A stretch of 64,000 nucleotides of DNA from Ampullaceana balthica (lineage: Eukaryota; Mollusca; Gastropoda; Lymnaeidae): assembly GCA_944989445.1 (NCBI GenBank), contig CALYLW010000010.1:1961234-2025233 (forward strand), read 5' to 3'. Under the pieces are notes generated by a model. The model searched no databases, was not told the origin of the DNA, and saw nothing but the letters and a program-made list of their open reading frames with translations. A program made the translations under genes and the position numbers. Below, one piece after another: positions 53,281 to 64,000 of the stretch; positions within the stretch are counted from its first letter, which is position 1, and every line of letters starts with the position of its first letter.

Positions 53281-55331
53281 TAGCGTTTGGACCCAACTTC
53301 CCAGTGGTCAGTGGGTGTGGCTAACGGATGAGTGGCCGTACATCTGCGTCACGGCCGCTATGTGCTCCGCAGTCAGGCGTAGCGTCTTCTGATGGGTTGG
53401 ACAATTCTTTCCCGGAGGTCAGTCCGGAGTCAAGCCCTAGCTGTTTGGAATGATTGACAGTTGGCTCGGTCTGCTCACAGGGATGACCATCTTCCACAGC
53501 GGTTCTCACTCTTTTAGAGATGGGGTCGCCTTGTCTCCTTCTTCAAAGCCAGCACGTCTCCTGTCTGGTCTGATCGACCTAGGTTAGCTCTGCTCGGCTA
53601 TAACCTACTACTACTACTAGCTGAAAACAATAATAGTGCATACTTAAACTATCAATAATCAATATAGATAAGAATAAAAGCATTTAAACATATACAAAAC
53701 ATTTGAACTATTATAACTATGTACTCAACCTGAAAACAAAACTTCTCAGCTAGGCTCCTCTGATCCAACAGTCTAACGCTTCAGAACTCAATTTTTATGG
53801 TGGTCGGTGACTGTGATCTTCTTAGAGAGAGAGAGCGCCTTAAGGTTTCTCCCCAGTATATATTGGACCGCTCACCCATGCCTTGCCAAAATTCCTAACA
53901 ATTCTATTGGGTGAAGCTTTCGTCCCATGGATGGTATATGTGACAATTTAATTCTTATTGGTTAAGACCTAAGTCCCAATAACTTTTGGGTGACCCCCGA
54001 CCCAAATAAAATGCAGCATCCCTCCAAAATTGGCCTAGCCTGAGTATCTATTTCGACCATATACCTGTAGTTGGCCTCTCACCCGCATTCCCAAATAGTT
54101 GTCTTTGTCACTCTAAGGTTAGTGTCCATCACCAGCGTTTCGAAAACTTTGTCTTTGTGCCTCCAAGGTTTGTGTTTTACCCATTGTCTGAACCCTTATC
54201 TCCCAACGGTTCTAAAATAAAAGCGATTCTCAAACATATATTGAGATACTCAACAGACAATAATAATTCAGGTACAAACATATATAAAATAAAGGTACGT
54301 TCACAATTGCATACTACGTCCCTTGATTCGGCCCAGCTCCGCTATATACCTGCTGACCTCACACTGTCTTAGGTCACGGGGTCCGTCCGTGTTCCGCCTC
54401 ACTGGTCAGCGATGCTTAACCCACATATCGTCTGATAGGCCGATCAACACCACGCCCCTCAGTTACTCAATGACTTACATCTGGCCGCACTGTTTACTAA
54501 CAGTAGTCTTCTCGTCCGGCTCAGGGTCGTCTTGGCCACTTTTGCCTAGCACGTCTGGTACTTAGCTCTGCTTCTATAATTTACTTTGCCAGAACAATCT
54601 ACTAGCCTAACCTTACTATCTTCACTGTAGGTAACACTACCCTACGTTACTTGCTGAAAATACAAATACACATACATATATCGACTGACAATACATCAAT
54701 CAATATATAACAGGATAATAACATCTAACTCTAACATACATTTGACTATCCTTATAAGTCTAACTGTCTAACAAACCTGAACCCCCTTCAGCAAGGCTCT
54801 GTTCCTCACAGTCTAGCCCCTAGAACCTAATTCTCATGGTGACCTGTGATTGTCTGGGAGAGAGAACGCCTCATAGTTTCTCCCCAGTATATATTGGACC
54901 GCTCAACCACGCAGTCATGGCATATGCCCTAAATTCCTAACACTTCTATTGGGTGAAACTTTGCCCCATGGCTGGTGCATGTGACAACATTCTCCTGGCT
55001 GGTCAAACCCAAAGTATCATCTTCTTGGCACGTGATGGACTGTTTCCAGTAGGTACCAATCACGGCCTCATTTGCATAACGTTTCTACTACTTCGCTTGA
55101 CCCAAGGTCAACTGTAGCGTTGGTTGGTTCTAACCCCTACCCCCAACGGTTCTAAACAAAATTCGATTCTCAAACAATTATTATGGTACTCAACAAAATC
55201 CTTATTTCAACTTAAACATAAACATCTATTTATAAAGCATCATCTGATTCTTCATTGTATACCATTTTTAAATTATCGCTTGGTCTTAAATTTAATGTGT
55301 TCAGTAGCCAATTCGATCTAAATTCCTTTCA
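53281..55331 (-). repeat. Two ~900-bp direct repeats, LTR-like, unidentified family
   Basis: Copies lie at about 53300-54240 and 54380-55200. Shared blocks include TTTCTCCCCAGTATATATTG, GACCGCTCA, TTCTATTGGGTGAA, CATGTGACAA and CCCAACGGTTCTAAA. On the minus strand the first gives a TATA-like CCAATATATACTGGGG followed by GAGAAAC, suggesting a promoter in each copy. The repeats may be LTRs or a tandemly duplicated promoter. No TG...CA boundaries or internal genes were fixed, and the short frames here are not convincing genes. Confidence 0.6.
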
Positions 55332-55638
55332 TCTATACTAATAAAAGGCAAAGCGCCGACTCACTGACTCCTTACTAATTCTCCAACTTCCCGTGTAGTA
55401 CGGCGTAGGTAGAAGACACGTATCTCCATCGTGACTGAAATTAAAATCTTCTACACCTATTTTGCACGGGGGCCCTCAATGTAATTTTATTCCCCATTTG
55501 ATTTAACACGAACTTAACAAATATTGACAAACAGGTATATCCATCGTGATACAAATTGAAATCAATTGGTGTTAAGCAGGTTTTCAATGCTGACTGAAAT
55601 CCTAATTTTCCGTTTGCAAAGCGCGGGTATTTAGCTAG
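55332..55638 (+). mobile_element. Minimal Helitron, 307 bp
   Basis: It starts TCTATACTAATAAAAGGC after A and ends GCGCGGGTATTTAGCTAG followed by T. It retains only one CCAACTTCCCGTGTAG segment and the 3' unique part (GAAATCAATTGGTGTT, GACTGAAATCCTAATTTTCC). This is a deletion derivative of the family at 41-52 kb. Confidence 0.88.
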
Positions 55639-56213
55639 TCTTATATAATAAAAGGCAATTTGCTGTGCGGTCATAGATAGCGATTGGTCCCTCAAACTTC
55701 TACAGACTCCTACAGCCAATCACTAGCGGGGAAAAATTAAATCTCATTTACATATTGAACGATGTTCAAAACGAGTTATTTTTGGTGCAGTTTTTTTCCA
55801 AGAGTTTACTTTGAGCGGTGCGTGTTGGGATTTGTAGTCAAAAACTTTGTTTTTACGGGCTATTTATTATAACTATAATGTATAGTATTTTTGAAGTGAT
55901 ACACATGTATGGCCGGTCGAGACGGCGGGTCTCTTGACAAACTGCAGTGGATGGGATGTAAGGTCTCGCAACAGACTGCGGTGTTGGGGGGGGGGAGGTA
56001 GAGTCTCAGGAACTTCCGCGGTGTGGGGGGAGGGGTAGGGTCTCTGGACAGACCACGGTGTGGGGGGGGGGTAGGGTCTCTGGACAGACCGCGATGTTGG
56101 GGGGAAGGTAGGGTCTCTGGACAGACGGGGGTGGGTAATGTTGTGATGTCCTACCATGAACTTCACAGGTCACCCTAAACTTATTCCCGTCCTTGGACGG
56201 GCTTTGTTGCTAG
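55639..56213 (+). mobile_element. Second-family Helitron, 575 bp, joined to the previous one
   Basis: TCTTATATAATAAAAGGCAA begins at the base after the CTAG of the previous element. The 3' end is a perfect stem CCCGTCC-TT-GGACGGG, 12 bases further on reaching CTAG at 56213, then T. The interior includes TAGTCAAAAACTTTGTTTTT, which links this family to the debris at 2890, 5187, 14497 and 17460. It also holds a G-rich minisatellite. No protein is encoded. Confidence 0.85.
55926..56140. repeat. 36-38-bp G-rich minisatellite inside the Helitron
   Basis: GTCTC(T)GGACAGACC-type units start at about 55929, 55966, 56003, 56040, 56076 and 56112. Units end in runs of 6-11 G, for example GTGTGGGGGGGGGG. 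Several G-runs in a row on the plus strand could form G-quadruplexes. Confidence 0.9.
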
Positions 56214-56219
56214 TGTATA

Positions 56220-58121
56220 TGTTACAGGCAATATGTGAAATCAGGCATTCTATAGAATGCCTAGGCAATGCCTGATGTTTTCAGGCTGAGTATGAAATTT
56301 GTAAAAATTTTGCATACTTTGCCTATAGAATGCCGTATTTCGTTTAGGCAAAAGGTAAAAAGAGAACAACAATAGACTTTATTGATAATTACGTTTCATA
56401 AAGTGGAAGTAATACAATATAAAACTCACGATGTACGCTCTGCATTATTTTTTCGAGTTCTTTCTCTGTTTCCACATCTTGTAAATCATCGTCATGTAGG
56501 GACGACATTGTGAGGCCTACTTTAGCTCTGCACCCAAAGAGAGCTTCGTATTGGGATATTTTAATCCCAGAAGGAAACGCTCTGTTCTTCTTAAATTGGA
56601 CGAACAGTAACCCTTCACTCCAGTGGCCAGTTATTTCATATTGCATCCAAGCACACAGCATATTTTCGATGTCCTGGTTAGTGCTATCGACGCTCCCCTG
56701 GCTTTGTATTGGGCGTGGCTTATCATGGACGATCTTCAAGGTGGCCCAGTACCATTTTAGGCTGCTTCCACATTGTTTGCAAATTCCCTGCCGTTATTAA
56801 AATATAGAATCATTGGAGCACCAAGCAACGTAAATATGTCTACGAGCTGGCATGCTTCTTCTTGTGCCCTCTTTGTCTTCAGGGAGCCTGAGAACTACGA
56901 ACTTGGTGGGATAATCTTGATACACCATTATAAAATTTTATTCCCCATCAGGATGGGACTGAAAGTAGATGAAATCATCCTGACAACGAGAGTTGAAGTC
57001 AGAAAAAGCCATTTGCTTGACCACAATGACTTTTTGACGCATTTTTGTTTTTTCTGGCAAGGTTCACTAAGGTTAATAAACAGTTCAATATCATGACGGG
57101 TAGCGTTCTTGCATATGGGTGAAAGTTCTTTCAACATTATGTCCCGTCCACTATAACCAGTGGCCAAATAAGCTTTATGAAGTACGTCAAGTATCTCGGA
57201 GTCCGTGACGTAAAACAGAACGCAATCACGCCTTCTTTAACAGGGTAGATAAATTTACTCTTATTTTCCACCATCATGACATCATAGTCTTTCACCAGCC
57301 AATAGTCCCGTGGTTCTTGCTTAATGGTGGTCTTAGCCCATTTTCACATCGTCCACCAACTTTTGGTAACTAGTTTCGGTTTTAAACAATGCTGTTTTTA
57401 ACAGCATTGGCTCTTACTTTAGATACGCCATCGTAGAACCGTCATTGCATGTAAACTTGGCGTGATTCATGTCCTAGCACTACAGTCTCTTCCGACATGG
57501 TCACAGAGCAATCCAATGGGAAACGTTATGGGCAAGGGCAGCGTTATGTACGCGCGAGGCCTGATGCAACAATGACCCCGCGGGGCCGCCTAGATTAGAT
57601 CAATTCTTGTGCAAACTCTGTAGTGCAATATCTGCCGGCTCTTTTGTTACTAAAATATAGTCTCAAAACTGAAACGCGGGGCCACCCTAAGCACGGGGCC
57701 TGGGGCGATTGCCCCAGCTGCCACCCCAAAAAGGCCGCTCCTGGTTATGGGAGAACGTCTGTGGAATATCACCCGGATGATATAAACTGACGTCGTGAGA
57801 ATAATTTTGGCAATATTGTCTGTGATTTAGTCGTGGAACCTCGTGTCGGCTAAACGCTGTCTTACAATAACTTTCAACACTCACAGGCTTCGATCGCCTT
57901 CATCAAACAACGACCAAAGGCCCACCGCCAACATTAGTGGCGGGACAAAATGGCGGTAGGCCAATTACATACTTTGCCGGATGACAATTTGGCCTTCTAC
58001 AGAATACCTAGGCAATGTATGAAATAGCAATCATTTCATACTTTGCCTAAAACCATCAGGCATTTTATACACTGCCTAGGCATTCTAAAGAATGTCTGAA
58101 TTTCACACTTTGCCTGTAACA
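56220..58121 (-). mobile_element. Ginger-like DNA transposon with long inverted ends
   Basis: The left end TGTTACAGGCAA and the right end, read inverted, TGTTACAGGCAA agree. About 60-70 further bases continue the inverted match (CATTCT-TAGAATGCCTAGGCA, then ATGCCTGATG). Each end contains its own small palindromes. The minus strand carries a decayed integrase. A target duplication could not be confirmed: the flanks TATA and TTTA differ. Confidence 0.75.
56389..57170 (-). pseudogene. DDE integrase of Ginger/KRBA2-like type, catalytically dead
   Basis: Minus-strand text in two frames gives a remnant of the zinc-binding block (GYSGRDIMLKELS, then NATRHDIELFINLSEPCQKK), then MVYQDYPTKFVVLRLPED, NGREFANNVE and SQGSVDSTNQDIENMLCAW, ending with LLFVQFKKNRAF and YEALFGCRAKVGL. 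This order matches integrases of Ginger transposons and the host KRBA2-like proteins derived from them. Two zinc ligands appear lost: Y replaces H and S replaces C. The second catalytic D is N, and the third acidic residue, usually E, is D. Stops also break the core. Confidence 0.7.
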
Positions 58122-58555
58122 TTTAACATTATAATTTGCAATGCATGTCCGTGACGCTATTAATTTTAGAAAGCAGGGTAAACCAAATTACTGCACCAAT
58201 GCATCAAAAGGTGTGCAAATTAAAGATGCGCTGTAAAAAAATATTATATGACGTCATTGTTTTCGCTCATACTTGATTTTAATTTTGGAAAAGGGATCAA
58301 TGTAAAAAGAGGATTTGATGATGGTTAATTATAAAATCAAAAAACAAAGAGGGGCGCCCTAAACCCGTATTATAAAATACTTTGTGTACATTTCAGAAAG
58401 TTTAATATTTCCTATTTATCAAACATGGACTTTATCAAACTAGTTGGGCTTTTGAAAAGGTCGGCGCCGCGGCGCCCAAAAACAATGTGCATTTTTTATA
58501 AAATAAATAGAGTTCAGCTGAAAACTTCCGTCATTTTTGACGGGTAATACGCTAG
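58122..58555 (+). mobile_element. Helitron 3' terminal part, third family
   Basis: It ends CCGTCA-TTTT-TGACGG (perfect 6-bp stem at 58528-58543), then GTAATACGCTAG, then T. Upstream, 58210-58490 is the GGCGCC-rich repeat also seen at 15120-15420 and 24690-25280, which suggests that those copies belong to this Helitron family. The 5' end was not located. Confidence 0.65.
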
Positions 58556-58563
58556 TATATATA

Positions 58564-58630
<67 letters not shown>

Positions 58631-58640
58631 CTAATATATT

Positions 58641-58710
<70 letters not shown>

Positions 58711-58723
58711 AATATATTAGGGC
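58556..58723. repeat. Long (TA)n tract with palindromic arms
   Basis: GCCCTAATATATTTG (58628-58642) and its exact complement CAAATATATTAGGGC (58709-58723) flank an uninterrupted TA tract, with more TA to the left. The right arm includes the tip of the hAT element and its target duplication. Confidence 0.9.
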
Positions 58724-59488
58724 TGTTAAAGATTAATTTAAATTTAATCGTTAGCTTTTGAAAAATTAACGATTAATTAATCGTTAATTTCTATTAAACC
58801 CCAAAAATTAAAATTGATGATGTCATAAGTAAAACTTATTAAACGTTCTCTTTGAAAATCTAAATAACAATGGAATGTCTCCTTTATATATCATCTTTTA
58901 ACCAACTACGCAAAAAGACAAATGTGTTGACATTATTTAGTTCAAGTGATGAACGAGTCTAATTGACAATATAACCAGCCGAGCTGAACGATCATTCACG
59001 TGGAACTGAGGTAACTGGCATGCACAAAAGGTCTTTGCAAGGAATGACATTATCGGATATCGGTGTTCATTAGGTTTCCACCATTGTTTAGGGTTAATGG
59101 ATTCATGAACTTTGATCTCCATTTTGTAACACAGTAATTCACCAGAAGAGCTGTCGTCATTTTCTGTCTGTGACTAAGTCTCCATTACTGCCATTAGCTT
59201 AATAAGCTTTTCATTTCCTTTGATAAGTAGGTGAAGTGTTAGAAACGTGGAAGGCAAACTTTATCAACATTTAGAACATTCCTGTAAGTCTATAGTTTAA
59301 AACCAAAATGTTCGTGTAATCGTCGGGAGATATTTTTTTTATAGGGCGCTAATTTTTATAATTTTTTTTACTTTTTGGCTTCCAATAATTTTTAAGTGAT
59401 GGGTGCAATTATTCGTTAAAACATAATTTAATTGTTAAAAAATTTTAACGATTAATCGAGAAATTAATCGTTAATTTCCGCAGCCCTA
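58718..59488. mobile_element. hAT-type non-autonomous element just upstream of the Toll-like receptor
   Basis: The ends TAGGGCTG and CAGCCCTA are flanked by the perfect 8-bp duplication AAATATAT (58710-58717 and 59489-59496). Both ends are rich in TTAACGATTAATCG-type text. There is no transposase. It ends about 75 bases before the receptor start codon, so it may provide promoter or leader sequence. Confidence 0.92.
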
Positions 59489-59558
59489 AAATATATATTC
59501 ATGTATAATTTTTTTTTCTTGAGGAATGCCATGTAAATACTTTTTTTTTCATTTTTTT

Positions 59559-59560
59559 AG
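59559..59560 (+). other. Probable splice acceptor upstream of the Toll-like receptor start
   Basis: A long pyrimidine run followed by CATTTTTTTAG, two bases before the ATG at 59563. This suggests a 5' untranslated exon further upstream joined to a single coding exon. The donor is not identified. Confidence 0.5.
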
Positions 59561-59562
59561 GA

Positions 59563-62500
59563 ATGCTTTTCAAAATATACTTGATGATCACTGCATTTCT
59601 GACTTTTCTGACAACTGTTGAATGTGTAACATCAAGGGACCCTGCATACTTTACCAGAAGCGACACTAAATTACTCAGGGGACCAAAGAAACCAGTAACT
59701 AGCGTTGATAATGAAAACTTAAATTTGCATCCTAATAGAAACGATGAACGTATAAATGAAATTAAGGCAAACTTTGAACTCGTCAAGAAAACACAGATGC
59801 TGAATTATGTCAAAAACTACGATGATATAAATGACACATTCCTACCATATAATTTCATCAAATGCCCACCTTGTGTCTGTACAAATATCAGCTCGCATTT
59901 AGTTTCAGTCATCTGTAAAAGCTGCCCATTTACTATTATCCCTCAAAATTGGTCATTTGAAGTAAGTGAATTAAGACTTGTTGGTTGTATAAGACTTGAG
60001 GTGCTAGACCTAGGCAATCTTTCAATATACACTTCTCTGACTAAAGTTAGGTTAAGTTTCAACAAACTGGTCAAGGTTTTTAGAAGCAGTCACTTAAATG
60101 TTTCGTCTAAAATAATCGATCTGGGTCTCACCTTTAATTCAATAACAACTGTTCAAAAGAATAGTTTTCTTCTTTTCACCCATTTACAAAAGCTATCACT
60201 TAGTTGGAATAAAATAACACAATTAACCAAAGAACTGTTTACTGGACTCTTAAGTTTGCGCTCTCTGTCAGTTTCAAGAAATACTATTAACTTTATTGCC
60301 AACGACACATTTGATGACTTGGGAAACCTTGTCTTTCTTGACATAAGTAATAATGAAATTATTCCCATAGGTCATGACCTAATTTCTGTTCGTATTTTTA
60401 AGGCATTGAGCAATCTGGAACAATTGTACATTAACGATTTATGCAAGGATATGTCACACCAATGTGGTGCATTCACAAATGAAGCTCTCCAGGTTTTAAC
60501 TAATTTAAAACTCCTCAGGATTGATGGGGACGACAGACGTGGCTTAGGTCCAGAAGTTAAAAGACTTGCACAATTGAGAACTTTAATAATAACAATTTCA
60601 ACGGTACATACATTTACCAATGAATCATATTTTGATAATGTCCCTTTTATTAATACTCTCGTGTTATCCGGAAACTCACCTCATAATGTGCATCCAAAAG
60701 CGTTTTCAAAGCTAACAAATTTGGTTAATTTTACATATTCAGTAGGAATATCCAGAACCAACCTATGTAACATTTTAATTGACATTCAATATTTGCTGAA
60801 TGCTTCTTTGAAATATTTAACGTTAAAAGGAGTCAATGACCGTTACTGTGGATGCAAGGTTCTTAAAGATGAAGACGCCAAGTACCTAACTTTATTTAAA
60901 TTGTTTGAACTTGACCTGTCCAACAACGGCCTATACTATTTGAGTTCAGGGTTTATAGCAATGCTACCAGCATCCTTAAAGAAGATTGATTTAAGTGGTA
61001 ACAGTATTTCAAGTAATATAATTGATAAATTTAACTTATTCCCTACAGAAATTATTGAATTAAATCTAAATTATCAGTACTATGATTATAATGAATGTCT
61101 GGATCATGAAAAAGTCAGGAAACAAAATATGGCCGAAAACACACTCAACCAAAGCACGTATTTAATTTCATCTGTAGCAGAATCAAAAAATTCATTTAAA
61201 CAACAAGAATTGAAATACAACAAAATAAATCAAGATATAAAAATTACAGAATATTCAGACTATTATTTACCTCGCAAATTGCGTATTTTATGGGGAAACA
61301 ATTTTAGAGATTTTGGATGGCAAGTGATGACACTTGACTTATCAAACAACTCACTAAAGGAGTTACATCTTGCCGGTGGAGAAAATACTGATTGGTCTAT
61401 GTCTGAAATGAGCTCTAAAATTGAAATAGCTGATTTCAACAACAACTACGCTAACGTTTTACAACCCCTTTGCTTCCCAGAGAACAGCTCTTTAAAGTAA
61501 CTCTCAATGTCAAACAATTTATTTGGTAATGCTTTTCAAGATGACCCAGATCGATTGTTTTTTGCCAACACAAAGCAGCTTATTTCCCTTGACATGTCAC
61601 AAAATTTTATAACTGATTTGGCAAGTGATTATTTTAGAAAACTGTTTAAACTTCAAATATTGGACGTTTCCAACAACAAACTTCAGATGATAAACATGAG
61701 CTTTTCACACATGACTGCACTAAGATTCATTGACCTCAGCACAAACTCAATAACATCGATTAGTAAATGGTCTCGAGACGACCTTGACATTATTGCAACT
61801 GACCACCGGGTTTACCTAGATTTGACCTCTAACCCTTTACCTTGCACGTGCGAGGGATTAGAGCTGATGAAATGGATGGCTTTTACCAATGTTTATCTTT
61901 TGAGCCAGGATTTTCTGGTATGTAGGAATGAGTTCGACCAAATACTTGAAATAGGAAATATCGTCCAACGCGTGGAAACACTACAACGTCAATGTGCTTC
62001 AAAAACTGTCATTATTCTCATCTGCGTTTTTTCTATTATTGTACTCGTTATGTTGTTGATCACTTCATTAATGTATCGATACCGATGGAGGCTCAGATAT
62101 TTACGGAGCATAGCGTTAGTTAAGCTGCTTGGCTCTAGACCCGGTGTTACTAACATGATCGAGTATCGATTCGATGCTTACATCCTATACACAGACGATA
62201 CCCGGAGATTTGTGTTGCGTGACTGTGTTCGTGAGCTAGAAGAGAAAAGAGGTCACCGACTGTGTATCGAGGAGAGAGATTTTCTACCCGGTACCTACAT
62301 TGTGTCCAATATCGTCAGTGGTGTGCAGAACAGTGCCAAGACGGTTGCCATGGTAACACCGGAGTTTTACGAAGGAGAGTATTCAGAGTATAGCGTCAAG
62401 ATGGCGCTGATGGAAGAAATCTTTATGCGCCGCTCTGTCCTCTTGCTATGCATGTGTGAACCAACCGATGACCAGGATTTATCACATGACCTACTTACCG

Positions 62501-62649
62501 CCATGAAACACAACAACTACATTGAATACCCGCCAATAGATGACGTCACTGATGAAATAGTTGACGAATTCTGGAATCAGTTCTCAAGAGCTATTGGCAG
62601 AAGTGACCGTGAGGAGTTTGAGGTCGTCGTTTTTGAAAACATTCAGTAG
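59563..62649 (+). CDS. Toll-like receptor (LRR-TM-TIR), interrupted by one in-frame stop
   Basis: One frame of 1028 codons is broken only by TAA at 61498-61500 (codon 646). Order: signal peptide (1-21), LRRNT with CPPCVC (101-106), leucine-rich repeats to about 735, and a Lys/Asn-rich island between repeats (508-570). Then come a single LRRCT (C761, C763, C787, C811), a membrane helix (about 814-838) and a TIR domain (about 869-1013) with FDAYILY, RDFLPG and FW boxes. Such receptors sense microbial products and signal through TIR adaptors. The single cysteine cluster next to the membrane is the vertebrate-like layout frequent in molluscs. Apart from the stop, both halves are fully open with intact motifs. 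It may be a young pseudogene, a null allele, a readthrough case or a base-calling error. The gene stands alone beside transposons. Confidence 0.92.
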
Positions 62650-64000
62650 TAGAAATGTCTATTAGATAAACGTTCGTTGTCATAAAATAATATCTAGGTT
62701 TTCAAACTGGTATTTAATTTTTTACGTGCATTATTATGAAACTGTTGAAAATTTGAAAAGTGTTATTTACATTAACGTACTAAAAATTTCCGAAAAAGTT
62801 AAACTTTTTACCATGAATTTTCTATATATGCAAAATATTTAACCCGTAGCAAGCTTAAATGACCAGTGAATTTTAAATGTTCATCGTTACCGAAGTGTTG
62901 AAATAAAATATCAAAGAAAAATATACGCATTCCTTTGGTGCGAGAAATTGTGAGTTTCATGTTTTCTTTCCGTAATTTACTAAGGGATATAAAGAGAACA
63001 AAATAAAAATCGTCTTAGACTAAATTAAAATTATGTGAATCTTCGTGATTTGAAAAATATATATTACTTAAATATTCTATCTATACTAAAAATAAAAGAA
63101 AATACGCCAACGAATTGAGTGATCAAAATATTAAATTAATTTTTTTTATTGACTAATACACAAGTAGACATTTCGGCGAAAGCCTTTATAGGTAGAGATA
63201 TTTAACTCTATTAATAAAATTGAATTTCATTATATAATACATCAAAAATTATAATTAAGACAAAAAAATACACAGAAACGAAAATAAGAAATATGGGCAC
63301 AATTACTTAAGGAAAATACAGATATATAAAGAGAAAATATGATTTATTCCTAATAAAAAGGCATTAATGTTTTGGTCTGATCACACAATTCGTTTGGGTA
63401 CATTGTATTTTATTTTAAAGCTTTATCGCAGTATTATTCTTTTTGATATATATATAAACATTTTGAGCTTTATCTTTGCGATTTTCATTTTGATTTTTTT
63501 CTTAAAGTTAAAAAAGACTCCACAATATTTTTATTTTCATTCTATATTTATCTTGTGTTATTCTCTATTGTTTGATATATTAATGCAGGAAAACGTTTTT
63601 AGATAGATATAGAATGAGAAGTTTAAAATTATTTTTTAAATATCTATTATTGTCTTATTATTTCTTTAATTTAATTTAAAAAAACGTTTAAAATACAAAG
63701 TATAGTATAGTATTATCGCACTATGAAGATACGTATAATCTGGTGAAGACAGCGGTATATAAAAAATATAAACATTATTAAAAAAATCGTATTTACTAAA
63801 TTTGTTTTGCTTTTCATATCATGCTTTATTTACTCTTCCAACAGTTATTTGTAATATTTTTTTCTAACTATTGAAGACTTAATGACGTCATCTAACTGAT
63901 ATTTCAATATGCAGATTTGTTAACTACATTTTCTGGAGATTTTAAGGAGATCAACTTATGAATTAACAAAACATAAAACTTCTAGGCTGCTTTCCCTATA
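62650..64000. other. AT-rich 3' flank
   Basis: No gene is supported; the 79-codon frame at 63367-63606 is hydrophobic low-complexity text. TCTATACTAAAAATAAAAG at about 63080 resembles a Helitron 5' end of another family, but no matching 3' end was found. Confidence 0.5.
62902..62907 (+). terminator. Candidate polyadenylation signal of the Toll-like receptor
   Basis: AATAAA about 250 bases after the stop codon. In AT-rich DNA such hexamers are common, so this is only a candidate. Confidence 0.35.

Noticed and set aside
58537..58761. 74-codon isoleucine/tyrosine frame
   Set aside because: It is the long (TA)n tract, not coding.
59499..59786. 95-codon minus-strand frame at the receptor start
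   Set aside because: It is antisense to the signal peptide and N-terminus of the Toll-like receptor and shows no independent features.
63367..63606. 79-codon hydrophobic frame as a small membrane protein
   Set aside because: It is AT-driven Phe/Ile/Leu text with no conserved motif or supporting context.

Overview
The window looks like nuclear DNA of an invertebrate animal, most likely a mollusc. It is AT-rich, its genes have small phased exons in large introns, it holds a single-cysteine-cluster Toll-like receptor of the kind common in molluscs, and it is saturated with Helitrons, tRNA-derived SINEs and hAT miniatures. The phylum is an inference; no sequence here fixes it.

Only two host genes can be supported. 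The first (minus strand, 7366-23246, probably continuing off the left edge) is a DSL-type Notch ligand. I assembled it from eight exons whose splice sites and phases all agree: signal peptide, Notch-ligand N-terminal domain, DSL domain, then six EGF repeats. The transmembrane and cytoplasmic exons were not found. The second (plus strand, 59563-62649) is a Toll-like receptor whose coding sequence is a single exon: signal peptide, LRRNT, many LRRs, LRRCT, membrane helix and TIR domain. One in-frame TAA at codon 646 interrupts it.

The rest is mobile DNA. Positions 1-7300 hold a LINE reverse-transcriptase remnant, SINEs and Helitron-like debris. The ligand introns carry three hAT miniatures (two with perfect 8-bp target duplications and one with an 8-9 bp duplication), SINEs and a Helitron with a nested insertion. 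Positions 24.4-27.3 kb carry tandem repeats, including a ~315-bp satellite related to the interior of the Helitrons. A decayed coiled-coil coding region of unknown origin follows.

The main structure lies between 33.0 and 52.4 kb. A dead autonomous Helitron (OTU-type fragment, Rep and PIF1 helicase, with the HUH motif destroyed) is followed by two non-coding Helitrons joined head to tail with no spacer (41100-43411 and 43412-46576). A third copy lies inverted at 48835-52445. All three are built almost entirely from a ~160-170-bp internal satellite, and each unit carries a GGGGGCCGGGGGCCC-like block. The 2.3-kb spacer holds a solo LTR with a matching empty site nearby and a second PIF1 fragment. 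Two further Helitrons of different families are also joined precisely end to end at 55332-56213, followed by a dead Ginger-like integrase element (56220-58121), another Helitron 3' end, and a hAT element inserted just upstream of the Toll-like receptor.

No CRISPR array, operon or bacterial feature was seen, and none is expected. All transposon family names come from recalled motifs, not from searches.
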